NCBI RefSeq assembly: GCF_000416985.1
Contig: NZ_ATDL01000022.1
Location: forward strand, 372,001 to 436,000
Reading direction: 5' to 3'
Source of the DNA: Sphingobacterium paucimobilis HER1398
GTDB taxonomy: Bacteria > Bacteroidota > Bacteroidia > Sphingobacteriales > Sphingobacteriaceae
Length of the DNA: 64,000 bases
Positions 1-8,182 of this stretch are shown piece by piece (position 1 is the first letter of the stretch; every line of letters begins with the position of its first letter). The notes beneath the pieces were generated by a model. It saw only the letters and a program-made list of their open reading frames with translations, was not told where the DNA came from and searched no databases. The translations under genes and the position numbers were made by a program.

Positions 1-86
1 CATGTCTCTAGGTGATTCAAAGGGATCATAAAAGTTTTTTTGTAAATTCGCTCCTTCAAACTTAAACACTAATTTTTAATCTCAAC

Positions 87-1070
87 ATGAACAATAAAGA
101 TATTTTGAAGATAGGTATCGTGGGATACGGCAACCTTGGAAGAGGCGTAGAAAAAGCAATCAAGCAGAATCCAGATATGGAACTCATTGCGATATTTACA
201 AGACGACCTCCGGAGACACTGGATTGCGAAGGCCCTGCTATCGCGATGGACTACATAACAGACTATCAGGACAAAATAGATGTAATGATACTCTGTGGCG
301 GTTCGTCTACGGACCTCCCTGAACAAGTATTGGAAGTTTCTAAGTTATTTAATACCGTTGACAGTTTTGATACACACGCCAAGATACCCGAATACTTCGA
401 CAAAGTAAACGATTGTACCAAAGCATCTAATACGTTAAGTCTTATTTCTACGGGATGGGATCCGGGCTTATTTTCCTTAGCAAGATTGATTGGACAGAGC
501 GTACTTCCCGAAGGTGAAGATTACACCTTTTGGGGCAAAGGATTGAGCCAAGGACACTCTGATGCAGTGAGAAGAGTAACTGGTGTAAAAAATGGCGTAC
601 AGTACACCATACCTATCGAGAATGCTTTAGAACGGGTCCGCTCAGGTGAAAACCCAATCCTATCGACAGCCGAAAAACACAAACGTGTATGCTATCTTGT
701 AGCAGAAGAAGGAGCAAATCAAGAGGAAATTGAAAAAACAATAAAAACAATGCCTAATTACTTTGCTGACTATGACACAACAGTCCATTTTATCAGTGAA
801 GAAGAGTTGACAAAAAACCACAATACAATGCCGCATGGAGGAATCGTATTCCGTTCTGGCGTGTCTGGCAGTGGAGCCAAGCAACGTATTGAATTTAGTC
901 TGACATTGGAAAGCAATCCTGAGTTTACAGCCAGTGTATTGGTAGCATGTGCTCGCGCAGTAGGCAAAATGGCTAAACAAGGACAGACGGGTGCCCGCAC
1001 CGTATTGGATATCCCCCTCTCCTATCTATCTCCCAAATCAGAAGAGGAATTACGTCGCACATTGCTATAG
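87..1070 (+). CDS. ddh: meso-diaminopimelate D-dehydrogenase
   Basis: NADPH-dependent enzyme that aminates tetrahydrodipicolinate directly to meso-diaminopimelate, a one-step branch of the lysine and peptidoglycan-precursor pathway in the cytoplasm. The 327 residues match the family length (about 320-330). A Rossmann loop GIVGYGNLGRG is at residues 10-20. The family motifs STGWDPGLFS (121-130) and the FWGKGLSQGHSDAV stretch (from 148) form the substrate pocket and dimer region. The ATG at 87 places the Rossmann strand at the usual distance from the N-terminus. The gene stands alone and converges on the next gene across a shared terminator. An upstream promoter may lie outside the window. Confidence 0.93.
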   Translation: MNNKDILKIGIVGYGNLGRGVEKAIKQNPDMELIAIFTRRPPETLDCEGPAIAMDYITDYQDKIDVMILCGGSSTDLPEQVLEVSKLFNTVDSFDTHAKIPEYFDKVNDCTKASNTLSLISTGWDPGLFSLARLIGQSVLPEGEDYTFWGKGLSQGHSDAVRRVTGVKNGVQYTIPIENALERVRSGENPILSTAEKHKRVCYLVAEEGANQEEIEKTIKTMPNYFADYDTTVHFISEEELTKNHNTMPHGGIVFRSGVSGSGAKQRIEFSLTLESNPEFTASVLVACARAVGKMAKQGQTGARTVLDIPLSYLSPKSEEELRRTLL

Positions 1071-1100
1071 AACGTAGCAACATGTGATAACATCATAAAA

Positions 1101-1134
1101 AATCGAGCTCTACTATTTCTAGTAAAGCTCGATT
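1101..1134. terminator. bidirectional terminator
   Basis: The inverted repeat AATCGAGCTcTACT / AGTAaAGCTCGATT forms a 14-bp stem with one mismatch around a 6-nt loop. It sits between the convergent ends of ddh and the barrel protein gene, so it probably serves both strands. Confidence 0.75.
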
Positions 1135-1151
1135 CCCTAGCTTATTCACGA

Positions 1152-1940
1152 CTAAAACCGATAGCCGATAGATAATCCTGAACGAATACCAGCCCATGGA
1201 CTGTTCGAAACTTTCACATCCACACCTTCTCCGTGTACTTCATAGTTCATCTTAACAGACACTGGCAGATCGGATAAAGCATCTTTGATATCATCTAATT
1301 CTTGTCGAACTTGCTGTTGTTCATCAGCACTCAGTTTCTTCTGTCCACTCAAAGTACCTTTTGCAAATCCATAGCCAGGTCCTATCAATCGCCAATCCAA
1401 ATGCAAATTATCCATCAATCGGAAATTGAAACCTATCGAAAATCCGGCCGTATAAGCATTCAGATTTCCTTTAACAGGTATAGAACCGCTTTCTTTCAAC
1501 GTTTGTCCTCCTGCTGACAACTCAAGATCATAATTTAGAGGTGCCTTCAAGGAATAATTTGCATACTTAAGGTATGGAGCGACGTAAAACCCACGAAACG
1601 GACCGCGTTTAGACGTATAAAATCTCGCCTCAGGGGTAATGGAAAAATTACCACTTTTAAAACCATCCAAAAATTCGTTTAAATCATCATTATCAACTAC
1701 ATCCCGAATCGTAGATAAAAAAGGCAACCCCTTACTTGGTCTAAAGCTCACGGTCCCACCTACAGTAATCCGTTCCTTAATCATACGCTCGTACTCGAAT
1801 GCAAACTTCCCACTGATTAAAGGAAGTACATTCAGTTTAACCATGTTTTTCGGTTCATTATCACTTTGCTGAGCAAACACTCCCGTTTTTGCAGACAGCA
1901 CAAAGATACTGGAAATAACCAGTAGAGATTTTAATTTCAT
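1152..1940 (-). CDS. outer-membrane beta-barrel protein, DUF3575-like
   Basis: Predicted 262-residue outer-membrane protein. The N-terminus MKLKSLLVISSIFVLSAKTG with the following VFAQ is a signal peptide, with cleavage likely after FAQ. The mature part alternates hydrophobic and polar residues and has the NVLPLISGKFAFEYERMI pattern of DUF3575/porin-like barrels. It ends in SIGYRF, an aromatic C-terminal residue typical of barrel proteins. An in-frame ATG 39 bp further upstream (1979) is possible, but a -7 box at 1962-1969 would start the RNA downstream of it, so 1940 is preferred. The ligand is unknown. Confidence 0.72.
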   Translation of the reverse strand: MKLKSLLVISSIFVLSAKTGVFAQQSDNEPKNMVKLNVLPLISGKFAFEYERMIKERITVGGTVSFRPSKGLPFLSTIRDVVDNDDLNEFLDGFKSGNFSITPEARFYTSKRGPFRGFYVAPYLKYANYSLKAPLNYDLELSAGGQTLKESGSIPVKGNLNAYTAGFSIGFNFRLMDNLHLDWRLIGPGYGFAKGTLSGQKKLSADEQQQVRQELDDIKDALSDLPVSVKMNYEVHGEGVDVKVSNSPWAGIRSGLSIGYRF

Positions 1941-1961
1941 ATAATTGATATTTGGTTGGGC

Positions 1962-1969
1962 CAAATATA
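1962..1969 (-). promoter_or_regulatory. -7 box of barrel protein gene
   Basis: Minus-strand TATATTTG matches the Bacteroidetes -7 consensus TAnnTTTG. It predicts a leader of roughly 15-18 nt before the ATG at 1940 and decides that start. No clear -33 TTG was seen. Confidence 0.5.
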
Positions 1970-2227
1970 AGTAATACAAAATAATCTAGCCATACCCACA
2001 ACTGGGTATTTACATATTGACATCACTAAACAGATTCGCAAGCAATATCATTAAAGAAACAGGACAAAATAATGCGATTTCAACGGCAAATCACCAAGTT
2101 TTCATATGTACCCCTCTTAAAAGTAACCTTTCAAAAGTAAGATTTATTTCCTTTCGAAAGCACATCCTGAACGCCCTGATTTCGTATATTTTTTATGAAA
2201 CCATACATTATAGTACAAGAGATTAAC

Positions 2228-2235
2228 TACCTTTG
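2228..2235 (+). promoter_or_regulatory. -7 box, leaderless start
   Basis: TACCTTTG (TAnnTTTG) ends only 5 nt before the ATG at 2241, so the transcript should begin at or next to the start codon (leaderless mRNA). No obvious -33 TTG. Confidence 0.5.
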
Positions 2236-2240
2236 CCCCC

Positions 2241-2684
2241 ATGAAAAAAATAGCGGATTACAGAAGACTATTGGACGTGGATAGCAAAGTTGACCTTACC
2301 ACATTGAAGGCACGCTACCGACAAATTATGAAGGAATGTCATCCGGATCGATTTGCCAATGATCAGGAAGGCCTAGCAGCGGCAGAAGAAAAAAGTAAAG
2401 AAATGATAGAAGCCTACCATTTTTTGGTAAGTATATGTCCAGAAACATTGAGTAATCAGCTACCTATATATCAAGATACCATAACGAACTCAGCAATAGT
2501 AGACTTTGAATGGGAAAGTCAGATATTGACGATCACATTTTTAAACGGCAGCAAGTACGAATATTTCAGTGTACCGAAAAACGAGTATATCAAATTTGTC
2601 AATGCAGATTCGCCGGCTCGTTTTGCGAAACGTCACATATACCCCAAATACACCTACAGAAATATACTAAAGACCACTGCTTAA
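2241..2684 (+). CDS. J-domain plus KTSC-domain protein
   Basis: A 147-residue protein joining two small domains. Residues 1-70 resemble a DnaJ J-domain with the HPD triad at 34-36 (KECHPDRF), which in this family stimulates Hsp70 ATPase. Residues about 85-143 resemble a KTSC domain (YEYFSVPKNEYIKF...SPARFAKRHIYPKYTY), a family of unknown function often linked to RNA or nucleotide metabolism. The start is supported by a -7 box 5 nt upstream. The fusion suggests a specialised Hsp70 co-chaperone, but the client is unknown. It converges on the MutS2-like gene. Confidence 0.75.
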   Translation: MKKIADYRRLLDVDSKVDLTTLKARYRQIMKECHPDRFANDQEGLAAAEEKSKEMIEAYHFLVSICPETLSNQLPIYQDTITNSAIVDFEWESQILTITFLNGSKYEYFSVPKNEYIKFVNADSPARFAKRHIYPKYTYRNILKTTA

Positions 2685-2691
2685 TACCATA

Positions 2692-2733
2692 AACCCCATT
2701 ATTTCAACTTCTACGGACTGAAATAATGGGGTT
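2692..2733. terminator. bidirectional terminator
   Basis: Perfect 15-bp inverted repeat AACCCCATTATTTCA / TGAAATAATGGGGTT with a 12-nt loop, between the convergent J/KTSC gene and the MutS2-like gene. Confidence 0.75.
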
Positions 2734-2772
2734 AATATAAATGGTCTAAAAGTCGTCTAACACTCTTTATCC

Positions 2773-4641
2773 CTAGTCAGAGGCTAGTTCAAGACGAATC
2801 ATCTTGATATTGCTCTGAAGCTCACCAAAAGCAACTTTTCCTAAGCTACCCTGTATTTCCATTAAGATACCCACGATCTGTTGTCCTTTTACACGCACCT
2901 TATCTCCCTTCTTTAACGACCGTATCGTATTATTTTTCAAAGCATTATCTACAATTATAATATCAGTGAAAATTTCTTCGGCAATCTGCACTCCAACTGT
3001 CTCCACAGTATCCTGAACCACCTCAGTAACCACGCCTTCCAGTGGATCCGTCAATACGAGATCTACATCAACCACCTTATGCGAAGCTTCTAATAATACA
3101 TCCTCGGGTAGACCTATACGTCGTGCTACTTCAAAAGCGAAAGCACTTCCAGCAGTACCGATAGCCAGCTTATAAAGAGGACGCATACCGACAAGGTCAT
3201 ACAGCATCGCTGCATTTCTGACGCCTTCTGTTTGATAGGCATAGCGTTTCAAATTCTGAAAGTGCGTGGTAATCAATCCAAAACTTCTTTTCGAGTTAAA
3301 TCGTTCCAATAAGGTCTCAGCTATAGCACCACCAACCTGTGGTTCGGTTCCACCGCCAAACTCATCGATAAGAATAAGGCTTCGATCATCATGATACGAT
3401 AAGATGTTACGCATATGCGTGAGATGAGAAGTATAAGTACTCAAACTACTTTCCAGACTTTGACCATCCCCAATATCCAAAAATAGGCGTTCGAAGATAC
3501 CTCCTTCAGCATTCTTACCAACAGGGACTAAAATCCCACATTGAAGCATGTACTGTAATAAAGCCGTAGTTTTTAGACAAAGCGATTTACCTCCAGCATT
3601 AACACCCGAAATAATCAAAATACGGTGTTCTTCCGTAAGATAAATCCCCAAAGGCTCAGCTCTCTTATTTTCTTGCCGCAACATCATATCCAGTAAAGGA
3701 TGTATGGCCTGGTGCCAATAAATGTGTGGTCGATTTTTCATCGATGGCATTACGCCGTTGATACGTATAGCAAAAAGCGCTTTGGCTCGAATAAAGTCAA
3801 TCGCTCCCATAAAACCGTAGGCATGCATTAATGCCATCAGTTCTCCTCGTACCAAATTGGTAAAAACCGTTAATAGACGAGCGATCTCCCGTCTTTCGTC
3901 GTTTTCCAATTCGTGTAGCCTGCGACTAGCTTCTACGACAGTTTCGGGCTCTATAAAAAAAGTCTTACCACTGCCGGAACTATCCCGTACCACCCCTTTA
4001 ATCTTACGTTTATTAGATGCATTGACTGGGATCAAGAAGTGCCCACCTCGCATATCAATAGGCACATCTTTAGCCACAAGCCCCTGACTCTGTGCACTTC
4101 GAAGTGCTGTCTGTATACTTCTGACAACATCTTTCTCCGCTTCTATTTTACGCTTGCGGATGGTAGCAAGGTCACGGGAGGCATTGTCCCTAATCTGTCC
4201 AGTTTTATCAAGAAGCTTCCCGCCCTCCTCAAGGATGGTAGGAAAAACAGCAACTTTATCTGCTAGTTTCTTAAGCTCAGGATAAACAGCCTCTGTTGTC
4301 GATAAAACAAAGAAGTCGACAATCGATGTTATTGTTTCCAAAGAATTTACTAAATCTCCTACCTCTTCCGCCGATAGCCAGACAGACAAGTCTCTTTCTA
4401 CGCCAATCAGTATATGGCGCATATCCAAAAAGTAAGCTGTAGGAAAATCCATCTTGGATTGAATGATTTGCACAAATTCATGGGTTTGTGCAAGATATGT
4501 TGTGACTGTTTCGTAATCCGACGAAAAAGACATAGCAAAAACTAATTCCTCCCCCAAGGGGCTCAGACATTTCGCAACTATATGTTCACGGATTGCATTA
4601 AAATTCAGCTTCTCTTCAAAGTTTTCCGGATAAATATTCAT
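2773..4641 (-). CDS. MutS2-like ATPase lacking the Smr domain
   Basis: A 622-residue MutS-family ATPase. The order is a MutS2-type N-terminal core and lever (about 1-330), a P-loop GVNAGGKS at 346-353 (the usual proline is valine), Walker B LILIDE at 422-427, the TTHFQNLK signature near 458-465, and a KOW-like segment near 578-620. Canonical MutS2 is about 780-790 residues. Here the coiled coil after the ATPase is replaced by a short acidic stretch, and the C-terminal Smr endonuclease domain is absent. MutS2 proteins act on branched DNA or on collided ribosomes; the role without Smr is uncertain. An upstream ATG at 4677 is possible, but the ATG at 4641 begins the conserved MNIYPENFEEKL. Confidence 0.8.
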   Translation of the reverse strand: MNIYPENFEEKLNFNAIREHIVAKCLSPLGEELVFAMSFSSDYETVTTYLAQTHEFVQIIQSKMDFPTAYFLDMRHILIGVERDLSVWLSAEEVGDLVNSLETITSIVDFFVLSTTEAVYPELKKLADKVAVFPTILEEGGKLLDKTGQIRDNASRDLATIRKRKIEAEKDVVRSIQTALRSAQSQGLVAKDVPIDMRGGHFLIPVNASNKRKIKGVVRDSSGSGKTFFIEPETVVEASRRLHELENDERREIARLLTVFTNLVRGELMALMHAYGFMGAIDFIRAKALFAIRINGVMPSMKNRPHIYWHQAIHPLLDMMLRQENKRAEPLGIYLTEEHRILIISGVNAGGKSLCLKTTALLQYMLQCGILVPVGKNAEGGIFERLFLDIGDGQSLESSLSTYTSHLTHMRNILSYHDDRSLILIDEFGGGTEPQVGGAIAETLLERFNSKRSFGLITTHFQNLKRYAYQTEGVRNAAMLYDLVGMRPLYKLAIGTAGSAFAFEVARRIGLPEDVLLEASHKVVDVDLVLTDPLEGVVTEVVQDTVETVGVQIAEEIFTDIIIVDNALKNNTIRSLKKGDKVRVKGQQIVGILMEIQGSLGKVAFGELQSNIKMIRLELASD

Positions 4642-5122
4642 CTCAAATTCTAGTATAAATAGTCTACTCCACAACATAAACGTTGTAGATGGACAGTAAA
4701 AAAAATATATTATAAAAAATTGAGTGGGTCCATATCGAATCGGAGATCCTATACCTTATTGCTCGACAAAAGATAACAGTATGGTCTCGACACCCCTAGG
4801 CGTGGCGTGTAAAATTGCGATATGGTAATTATACGGAAAGAAACGACATGACAGACATTACTTAAAAATCAACGGCAAAGATAGCCTATTTTAGGAAACT
4901 CTCAAAGTAGTAAAATCGAATCGCACAAGCTTACTTCTTCCCGTTCTAAAAAATCAAGAAAATCAAACATCTTATCGGATTCTTATACACTAGGCATGTA
5001 ACAATTGTATTTATTCTACTGCCTTTGTTTTAAAAACAATAAAAACCCACTAAGTTTACCTCGACTTTAGGGCCACTTAGTTTTATAGCACATAAGCTAT
5101 CGAATCCCATAAAACGATAAAT
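4642..5122. other. gene-free intergenic region with long leader
   Basis: No supportable coding gene. The minus strand carries a promoter (4876-4906) that would give the MutS2-like mRNA a leader of about 229 nt, with a 7-bp hairpin CTACAAC/GTTGTGG close to the start codon and a 9-codon uORF starting MSVMSF near its 5' end. Towards tauE a 7-bp inverted repeat ACTAAGT/ACTTAGT (5049-5081) lies just upstream, possibly an operator or leader hairpin. Confidence 0.45.
4876..4906 (-). promoter_or_regulatory. promoter TTTG-N19-TATCTTTG
   Basis: The minus strand has TTTG (4906-4903), a 19-nt spacer and TATCTTTG (4883-4876), a full match to the Bacteroidetes promoter. It reads toward the MutS2-like gene, 229 nt downstream. 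Confidence 0.6.
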
Positions 5123-5956
5123 ATGACAATACTTACTTTTACACTGATTTTATTCCTCGGAACCTTCATTGCTGGATTACTTGGCTCGCTCACGGGACTG
5201 GGGGGAGGTGTCGTCGTTATTCCACTCCTTACCCTACTGTTTCATGTTGACATACGTTATGCCATAGGCGCGGCCTTACTAGCTTCCATTGCTACATCCT
5301 CAGGTGCGGCCACAGCTTATGTAAAAGAGGGAATTACCAACATAAGATTGGGAATGTTTTTAGAAATAGCGACTACCATAGGAGCCGTCGTAGGCGCACT
5401 GATTGCCATATACATGCCGACCAATACCATTGCTATAATTTTTGGGGTAGTACTTATTTTCTCTGCAATCATGACATTGCGTAAGAAAAACGAACACGCT
5501 TTAGCGGGAGGCTCTCCCCTAGCCGAAAAACTAAAACTCAATAGCACCTATCCTGTAGATGGTCAAAAAGTACCTTACAAACTTACAAACATAGTCGGAG
5601 GGTTCTCTCTGATGGGTGTAGCTGGAGTACTATCCGGACTACTCGGTATAGGGTCAGGATCCCTAAAGGTATTGGCAATGGACGGACTAATGAAAATCCC
5701 CTTTAAAGTAAGTACAACGACAAGTAACTTTATGATTGGTGTGACCGCAGCAGCATCGGCAGTCGTATACCTACAGAGAGGTTATATGGACCCAGGAATT
5801 GCTTTCCCTGTCATACTAGGCGTACTCTGCGGAGCTATAACAGGTTCAAAACTTCTAAAAAAGATGAATCCAAAAACATTACGTTTGATATTTGCCGTAG
5901 CCATCACCCTAGTTGCATTACAGATGATCTATAATGGTGTCCAAAACAAGTTTTAA
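5123..5956 (+). CDS. TauE/SafE family anion exporter
   Basis: A 277-residue inner-membrane protein with two internally similar halves. Each half has glycine-rich helices (LLGSLTGLGGGVVVIPLL near residues 19-36 and LSGLLGIGSGSLKV near 170-183), the signature of the TauE/SafE/YfcA sulfite or organosulfonate exporter family. About 7-8 membrane segments are visible. The next gene encodes a DUF1634 membrane protein, the usual partner in Bacteroidetes and archaea. The substrate cannot be read from the sequence. The sulfate assimilation operon is 50 kb away, so a sulfur substrate is only a family-level expectation. Confidence 0.85.
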   Translation: MTILTFTLILFLGTFIAGLLGSLTGLGGGVVVIPLLTLLFHVDIRYAIGAALLASIATSSGAATAYVKEGITNIRLGMFLEIATTIGAVVGALIAIYMPTNTIAIIFGVVLIFSAIMTLRKKNEHALAGGSPLAEKLKLNSTYPVDGQKVPYKLTNIVGGFSLMGVAGVLSGLLGIGSGSLKVLAMDGLMKIPFKVSTTTSNFMIGVTAAASAVVYLQRGYMDPGIAFPVILGVLCGAITGSKLLKKMNPKTLRLIFAVAITLVALQMIYNGVQNKF

Positions 5957-6040
5957 ATCCACCGAACTGTAAGCTCATCAAATAAACAGACAGATTCATC
6001 CATGCTATAAACAAATAGTATTCGAATAACTAAAACATAT

Positions 6041-6442
6041 ATGAAACAAGTATTCTCAAAACATTATTGGAATGATAAAGATATATCGCTCTTAGTAGGA
6101 CAGATTCTCCGTATTGGAGTTTTATTGGCATCCGTTACCCTAATAATAGGCGGTGTACTTTATTTAACAGTACATGGAAAAGATCCTATACCCGACTATA
6201 CCAAATTTATAGCAGAAACAAATGCTAACACCACCTTATCAGGGATAATAGCGGGTGTCATGCAGATCAATGTACCACAGATTATACAACTAGGCGTTTT
6301 ACTTCTTATCTGTACCCCCATTGTTCGCGTGATCGGATCATTAGTTGGATTTATTATCGAAAAAGATACGATGTATATTATCATTACGCTTATTGTTCTA
6401 AGCGTAATAGCAGGAAGTATAATCAGTGGTTTAAAAGGTTAA
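6041..6442 (+). CDS. DUF1634 membrane protein
   Basis: A 133-residue protein with three clear membrane helices (about 20-46, 83-105 and 110-130) and the N-terminal motif DISLLVGQILRIGV typical of DUF1634. It lies 84 bp downstream of the TauE-like gene on the same strand. This pairing is conserved widely enough to suggest a two-protein transporter, though no biochemical role is established. No separate promoter was recognised, so co-transcription is likely. Confidence 0.8.
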   Translation: MKQVFSKHYWNDKDISLLVGQILRIGVLLASVTLIIGGVLYLTVHGKDPIPDYTKFIAETNANTTLSGIIAGVMQINVPQIIQLGVLLLICTPIVRVIGSLVGFIIEKDTMYIIITLIVLSVIAGSIISGLKG

Positions 6443-6567
6443 AAACACAGGGAAACATAAATATAATTTCAACACATCCTCTTATATCCAAATTAAATAC
6501 TATGTAACAACAATGAAACAAAACAAATATTAACAAAGCCTTAACACTTCAAATCAGATTTCTGGCT

Positions 6568-6575
6568 TATATTTG
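6568..6575 (+). promoter_or_regulatory. -7 box of candidate sRNA copy A
   Basis: TATATTTG matches TAnnTTTG and ends 4 nt before the conserved element at 6579. It is preceded by TTAACAC 20 nt upstream, a string also found upstream of copy B. Confidence 0.5.
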
Positions 6576-6578
6576 TGT

Positions 6579-6646
6579 ATTCATAATTTAGGTTAATAAT
6601 TGGTTAGTTAAGAACGCCTGTAGCTCCCCGCTATAGGCGTTTTTTA
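6579..6646 (+). ncRNA. candidate small RNA, copy A
   Basis: A 68-nt element. About 32 nt of AU-rich unpaired sequence (AUUCAUAAUUUAGGUUAAU...) precede a 12-bp terminator stem AACGCCUGUAGC / GCUAUAGGCGUU with loop UCCCC and a U6 run. About 87% of it is repeated at 18775-18842. Conservation extends well beyond the terminator, no ORF fits, and it has its own -7 box, so an independent small RNA is more likely than a bare terminator. It converges on the gdx gene. I do not recognise a named family. Confidence 0.6.
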
Positions 6647-6652
6647 TGATTA

Positions 6653-6970
6653 TTAAAAGACTTTCAAGCCAACGATTCCCACAACAATCAACACCGCAGA
6701 AAGCAGTCGAAAAACACTGGCAGAATCTCCAAAAAATGTGATTCCAACCAATAATGTCCCTACGGCCCCTAATCCTGTCCATACCGCATAAGCAGTACCT
6801 ATTGGAATAGCTTTTTGAGCATAGAACAATAAACTTCCACTAATCGCCATAGACACTATAGCCAACAGTATCCATCCGACCTTATTACCTTCTCCACTTT
6901 GAGCCATTTTTAACCCCAAAGGCCAACCAATCTCAAAAATACCCGCAGCAACCAATGCAATCCAATTCAT
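6653..6970 (-). CDS. gdx: SMR-family guanidinium exporter, Gdx/SugE type
   Basis: A 105-residue four-helix inner-membrane antiporter of the small multidrug resistance family. The central glutamate E13 with W16 (AAGIFEIGW) and the loop GTAYAVWTGLGAVG at 58-71 match the Gdx/SugE subtype, which exports guanidinium, rather than EmrE. An upstream in-frame TTG adds two residues, but the ATG at 6970 gives exactly the family length. It follows a Crp/Fnr gene by 75 bp, and its promoter carries an FNR-like palindrome. No guanidine riboswitch is apparent in the 20-nt leader. Confidence 0.88.
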   Translation of the reverse strand: MNWIALVAAGIFEIGWPLGLKMAQSGEGNKVGWILLAIVSMAISGSLLFYAQKAIPIGTAYAVWTGLGAVGTLLVGITFFGDSASVFRLLSAVLIVVGIVGLKVF

Positions 6971-6995
6971 TTTCAAATAGTTAAATTATACACCA

Positions 6996-7003
6996 CAAAA
7001 ATA
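6996..7003 (-). promoter_or_regulatory. -7 box of gdx
   Basis: Minus-strand TATTTTTG. The predicted start site is about 20 nt before the ATG at 6970. The palindrome at 7024-7041 is centred 29.5 bp upstream of the 5' edge of the box. Confidence 0.55.
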
Positions 7004-7023
7004 GAGTCCAAAAAGGCAACATT

Positions 7024-7041
7024 TTTTGATGTATATCAAAA
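7024..7041. promoter_or_regulatory. FNR-like operator TTGAT-N4-ATCAA
   Basis: The arms TTTTGAT and ATCAAAA are perfectly inverted around GTAT. The site lies 4 nt after the Crp/Fnr gene's stop codon and is centred about -41.5 from the predicted gdx start, the classical class II activation position for Crp/Fnr proteins. Confidence 0.55.
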
Positions 7042-7045
7042 TCAA

Positions 7046-7606
7046 CTAATATCTTCGGATTCGGCTCAATGTCTCCTGAGTAATGCCTAGATAAGACGCA
7101 ATATGTCCGAGGTTGATACGAGTTAGCAGTCTAGGTTGCAAGCGGATCAATGACTGGTATCGTTCGGAAGCAGATTCGATATGGAGCGAAATACTACGTT
7201 CTTCTAAAATCACGCAAACCTCTTCAGCTATCTTACGCCCGATGAGGTTTAATTCGGGATACATCCGATACAATTCATTTAGATCCTCTACAGAAATAGC
7301 ATATACCTCAGAATCCTCTAAAAACTGTATATTCTCAAAAGAAGGCCGATTCGTATACACAGGGAGTATAGAACCGAAAATCTGATTCTCTTCACCAAAC
7401 CAAGTATTCACCTCCTTGCCATCACGATAAAAGTAAGCCCGGATCAAGCCCTTTTCCAAAACAAAATAACTTGACAATACCTGTCCTGATTTCAGAAAAT
7501 GATCATGCTTCTTCTTAAAAAAGTGCTTGGTTCTCTCCTCAATAGCTGTTTCCGCCTCTGAACTGAGAAAACCATATCTTTTAAACTGCTGAATAATGGG
7601 ATTCAT
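7046..7606 (-). CDS. Crp/Fnr family transcription regulator 1
   Basis: A 186-residue regulator. A cyclic-nucleotide-binding-like jelly roll spans about 20-115, then a dimerisation helix (116-145), then a short HTH (LGHIASYLGITQETLSRIRR, 167-185). The recognition helix contains E178-T-L-S-R182, the ExxSR arrangement with which FNR contacts TTGAT. There is no cysteine cluster for an Fe-S centre, so oxygen sensing is unlikely and the effector is unknown. The protein stops right after the HTH, as is common in Bacteroidetes. It probably controls the downstream gdx gene through the palindrome at 7024-7041. Confidence 0.85.
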   Translation of the reverse strand: MNPIIQQFKRYGFLSSEAETAIEERTKHFFKKKHDHFLKSGQVLSSYFVLEKGLIRAYFYRDGKEVNTWFGEENQIFGSILPVYTNRPSFENIQFLEDSEVYAISVEDLNELYRMYPELNLIGRKIAEEVCVILEERSISLHIESASERYQSLIRLQPRLLTRINLGHIASYLGITQETLSRIRRY

Positions 7607-7660
7607 CCAAAATAGTTAAACATTCCACGAAGCCTAAAAGTAATCATAGATCAGGAAATA

Positions 7661-7693
7661 AAAAAACTACGTTTGTCTAAACGTAGTTTTTTT
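7661..7693 (-). terminator. terminator of acetyltransferase operon
   Basis: Stem AAACTACGTTT / AAACGTAGTTT with a 4-nt loop, followed by a U-run on the minus strand. It lies downstream of the GNAT gene that ends at 7715. Confidence 0.8.
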
Positions 7694-7714
7694 AGGTGGA
7701 TAGTCAACAGTATA

Positions 7715-8179
7715 CTACAGCATCATACGCATAGACATACTGAACGGAATAAGGCCCTCTCGTTGATAAAGAGCTATTGCTGCAATATTGCCTGTCAAAA
7801 CAGTAAGTTCGAAATAATCCACCTGATTAGATTTCCCCCAATCTTTGACCTGTTCAAGAAGCAACTTCCCAATTCCCTTACCTTGCATCTCTTCCGCTAC
7901 AATAATATCCATAAGATACACAGATCTCAGAGGCTTCAAACAATTATAAGGATCAGTGGATTGTATCTGAGCGACAGCCAAGCCACACACAATCCCTTCC
8001 TTTTCATACACAAAGCCAATAAAATTGTCTTCACCTGCAATGATTTTCTTTATAAAAGTTTCATCCTGTCTAGCAGCATTCATATAGTTCGGTTCATAAA
8101 CCGCCATCTGCTTGAACAACGAAAGGTAAAGCGCATCGAGTGCAAAAAGATCAGTCAATTCTGCTTTTCTGATATTCAT
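7715..8179 (-). CDS. GNAT family N-acetyltransferase
   Basis: A 154-residue single-domain GNAT acetyltransferase. The acetyl-CoA-binding motif A is visible as VAEEMQGKGIGKLLLEQVKDW (R/Q-x-x-G-x-G/A type), followed by the motif B region FELTVLTGNIAAIALYQREG. The substrate is unknown; spermidine/spermine-like and other small amine acceptors share this short form. It starts 3 nt after the stop of the LbH acetyltransferase gene, so the two are one operon, ending at the terminator 7661-7693. Confidence 0.85.
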   Translation of the reverse strand: MNIRKAELTDLFALDALYLSLFKQMAVYEPNYMNAARQDETFIKKIIAGEDNFIGFVYEKEGIVCGLAVAQIQSTDPYNCLKPLRSVYLMDIIVAEEMQGKGIGKLLLEQVKDWGKSNQVDYFELTVLTGNIAAIALYQREGLIPFSMSMRMML

Positions 8180-8182
8180 ATA

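Noticed and set aside
2017..2226. 69-codon plus-strand ORF upstream of the J/KTSC gene
   Set aside because: No recognisable motif or start signal. It runs into the promoter of the next gene and its composition is like non-coding DNA.
6971..6991. Guanidine riboswitch upstream of gdx
   Set aside because: Only about 20 nt separate the predicted transcription start from the ATG, and none of the ykkC-type sequence motifs is present.
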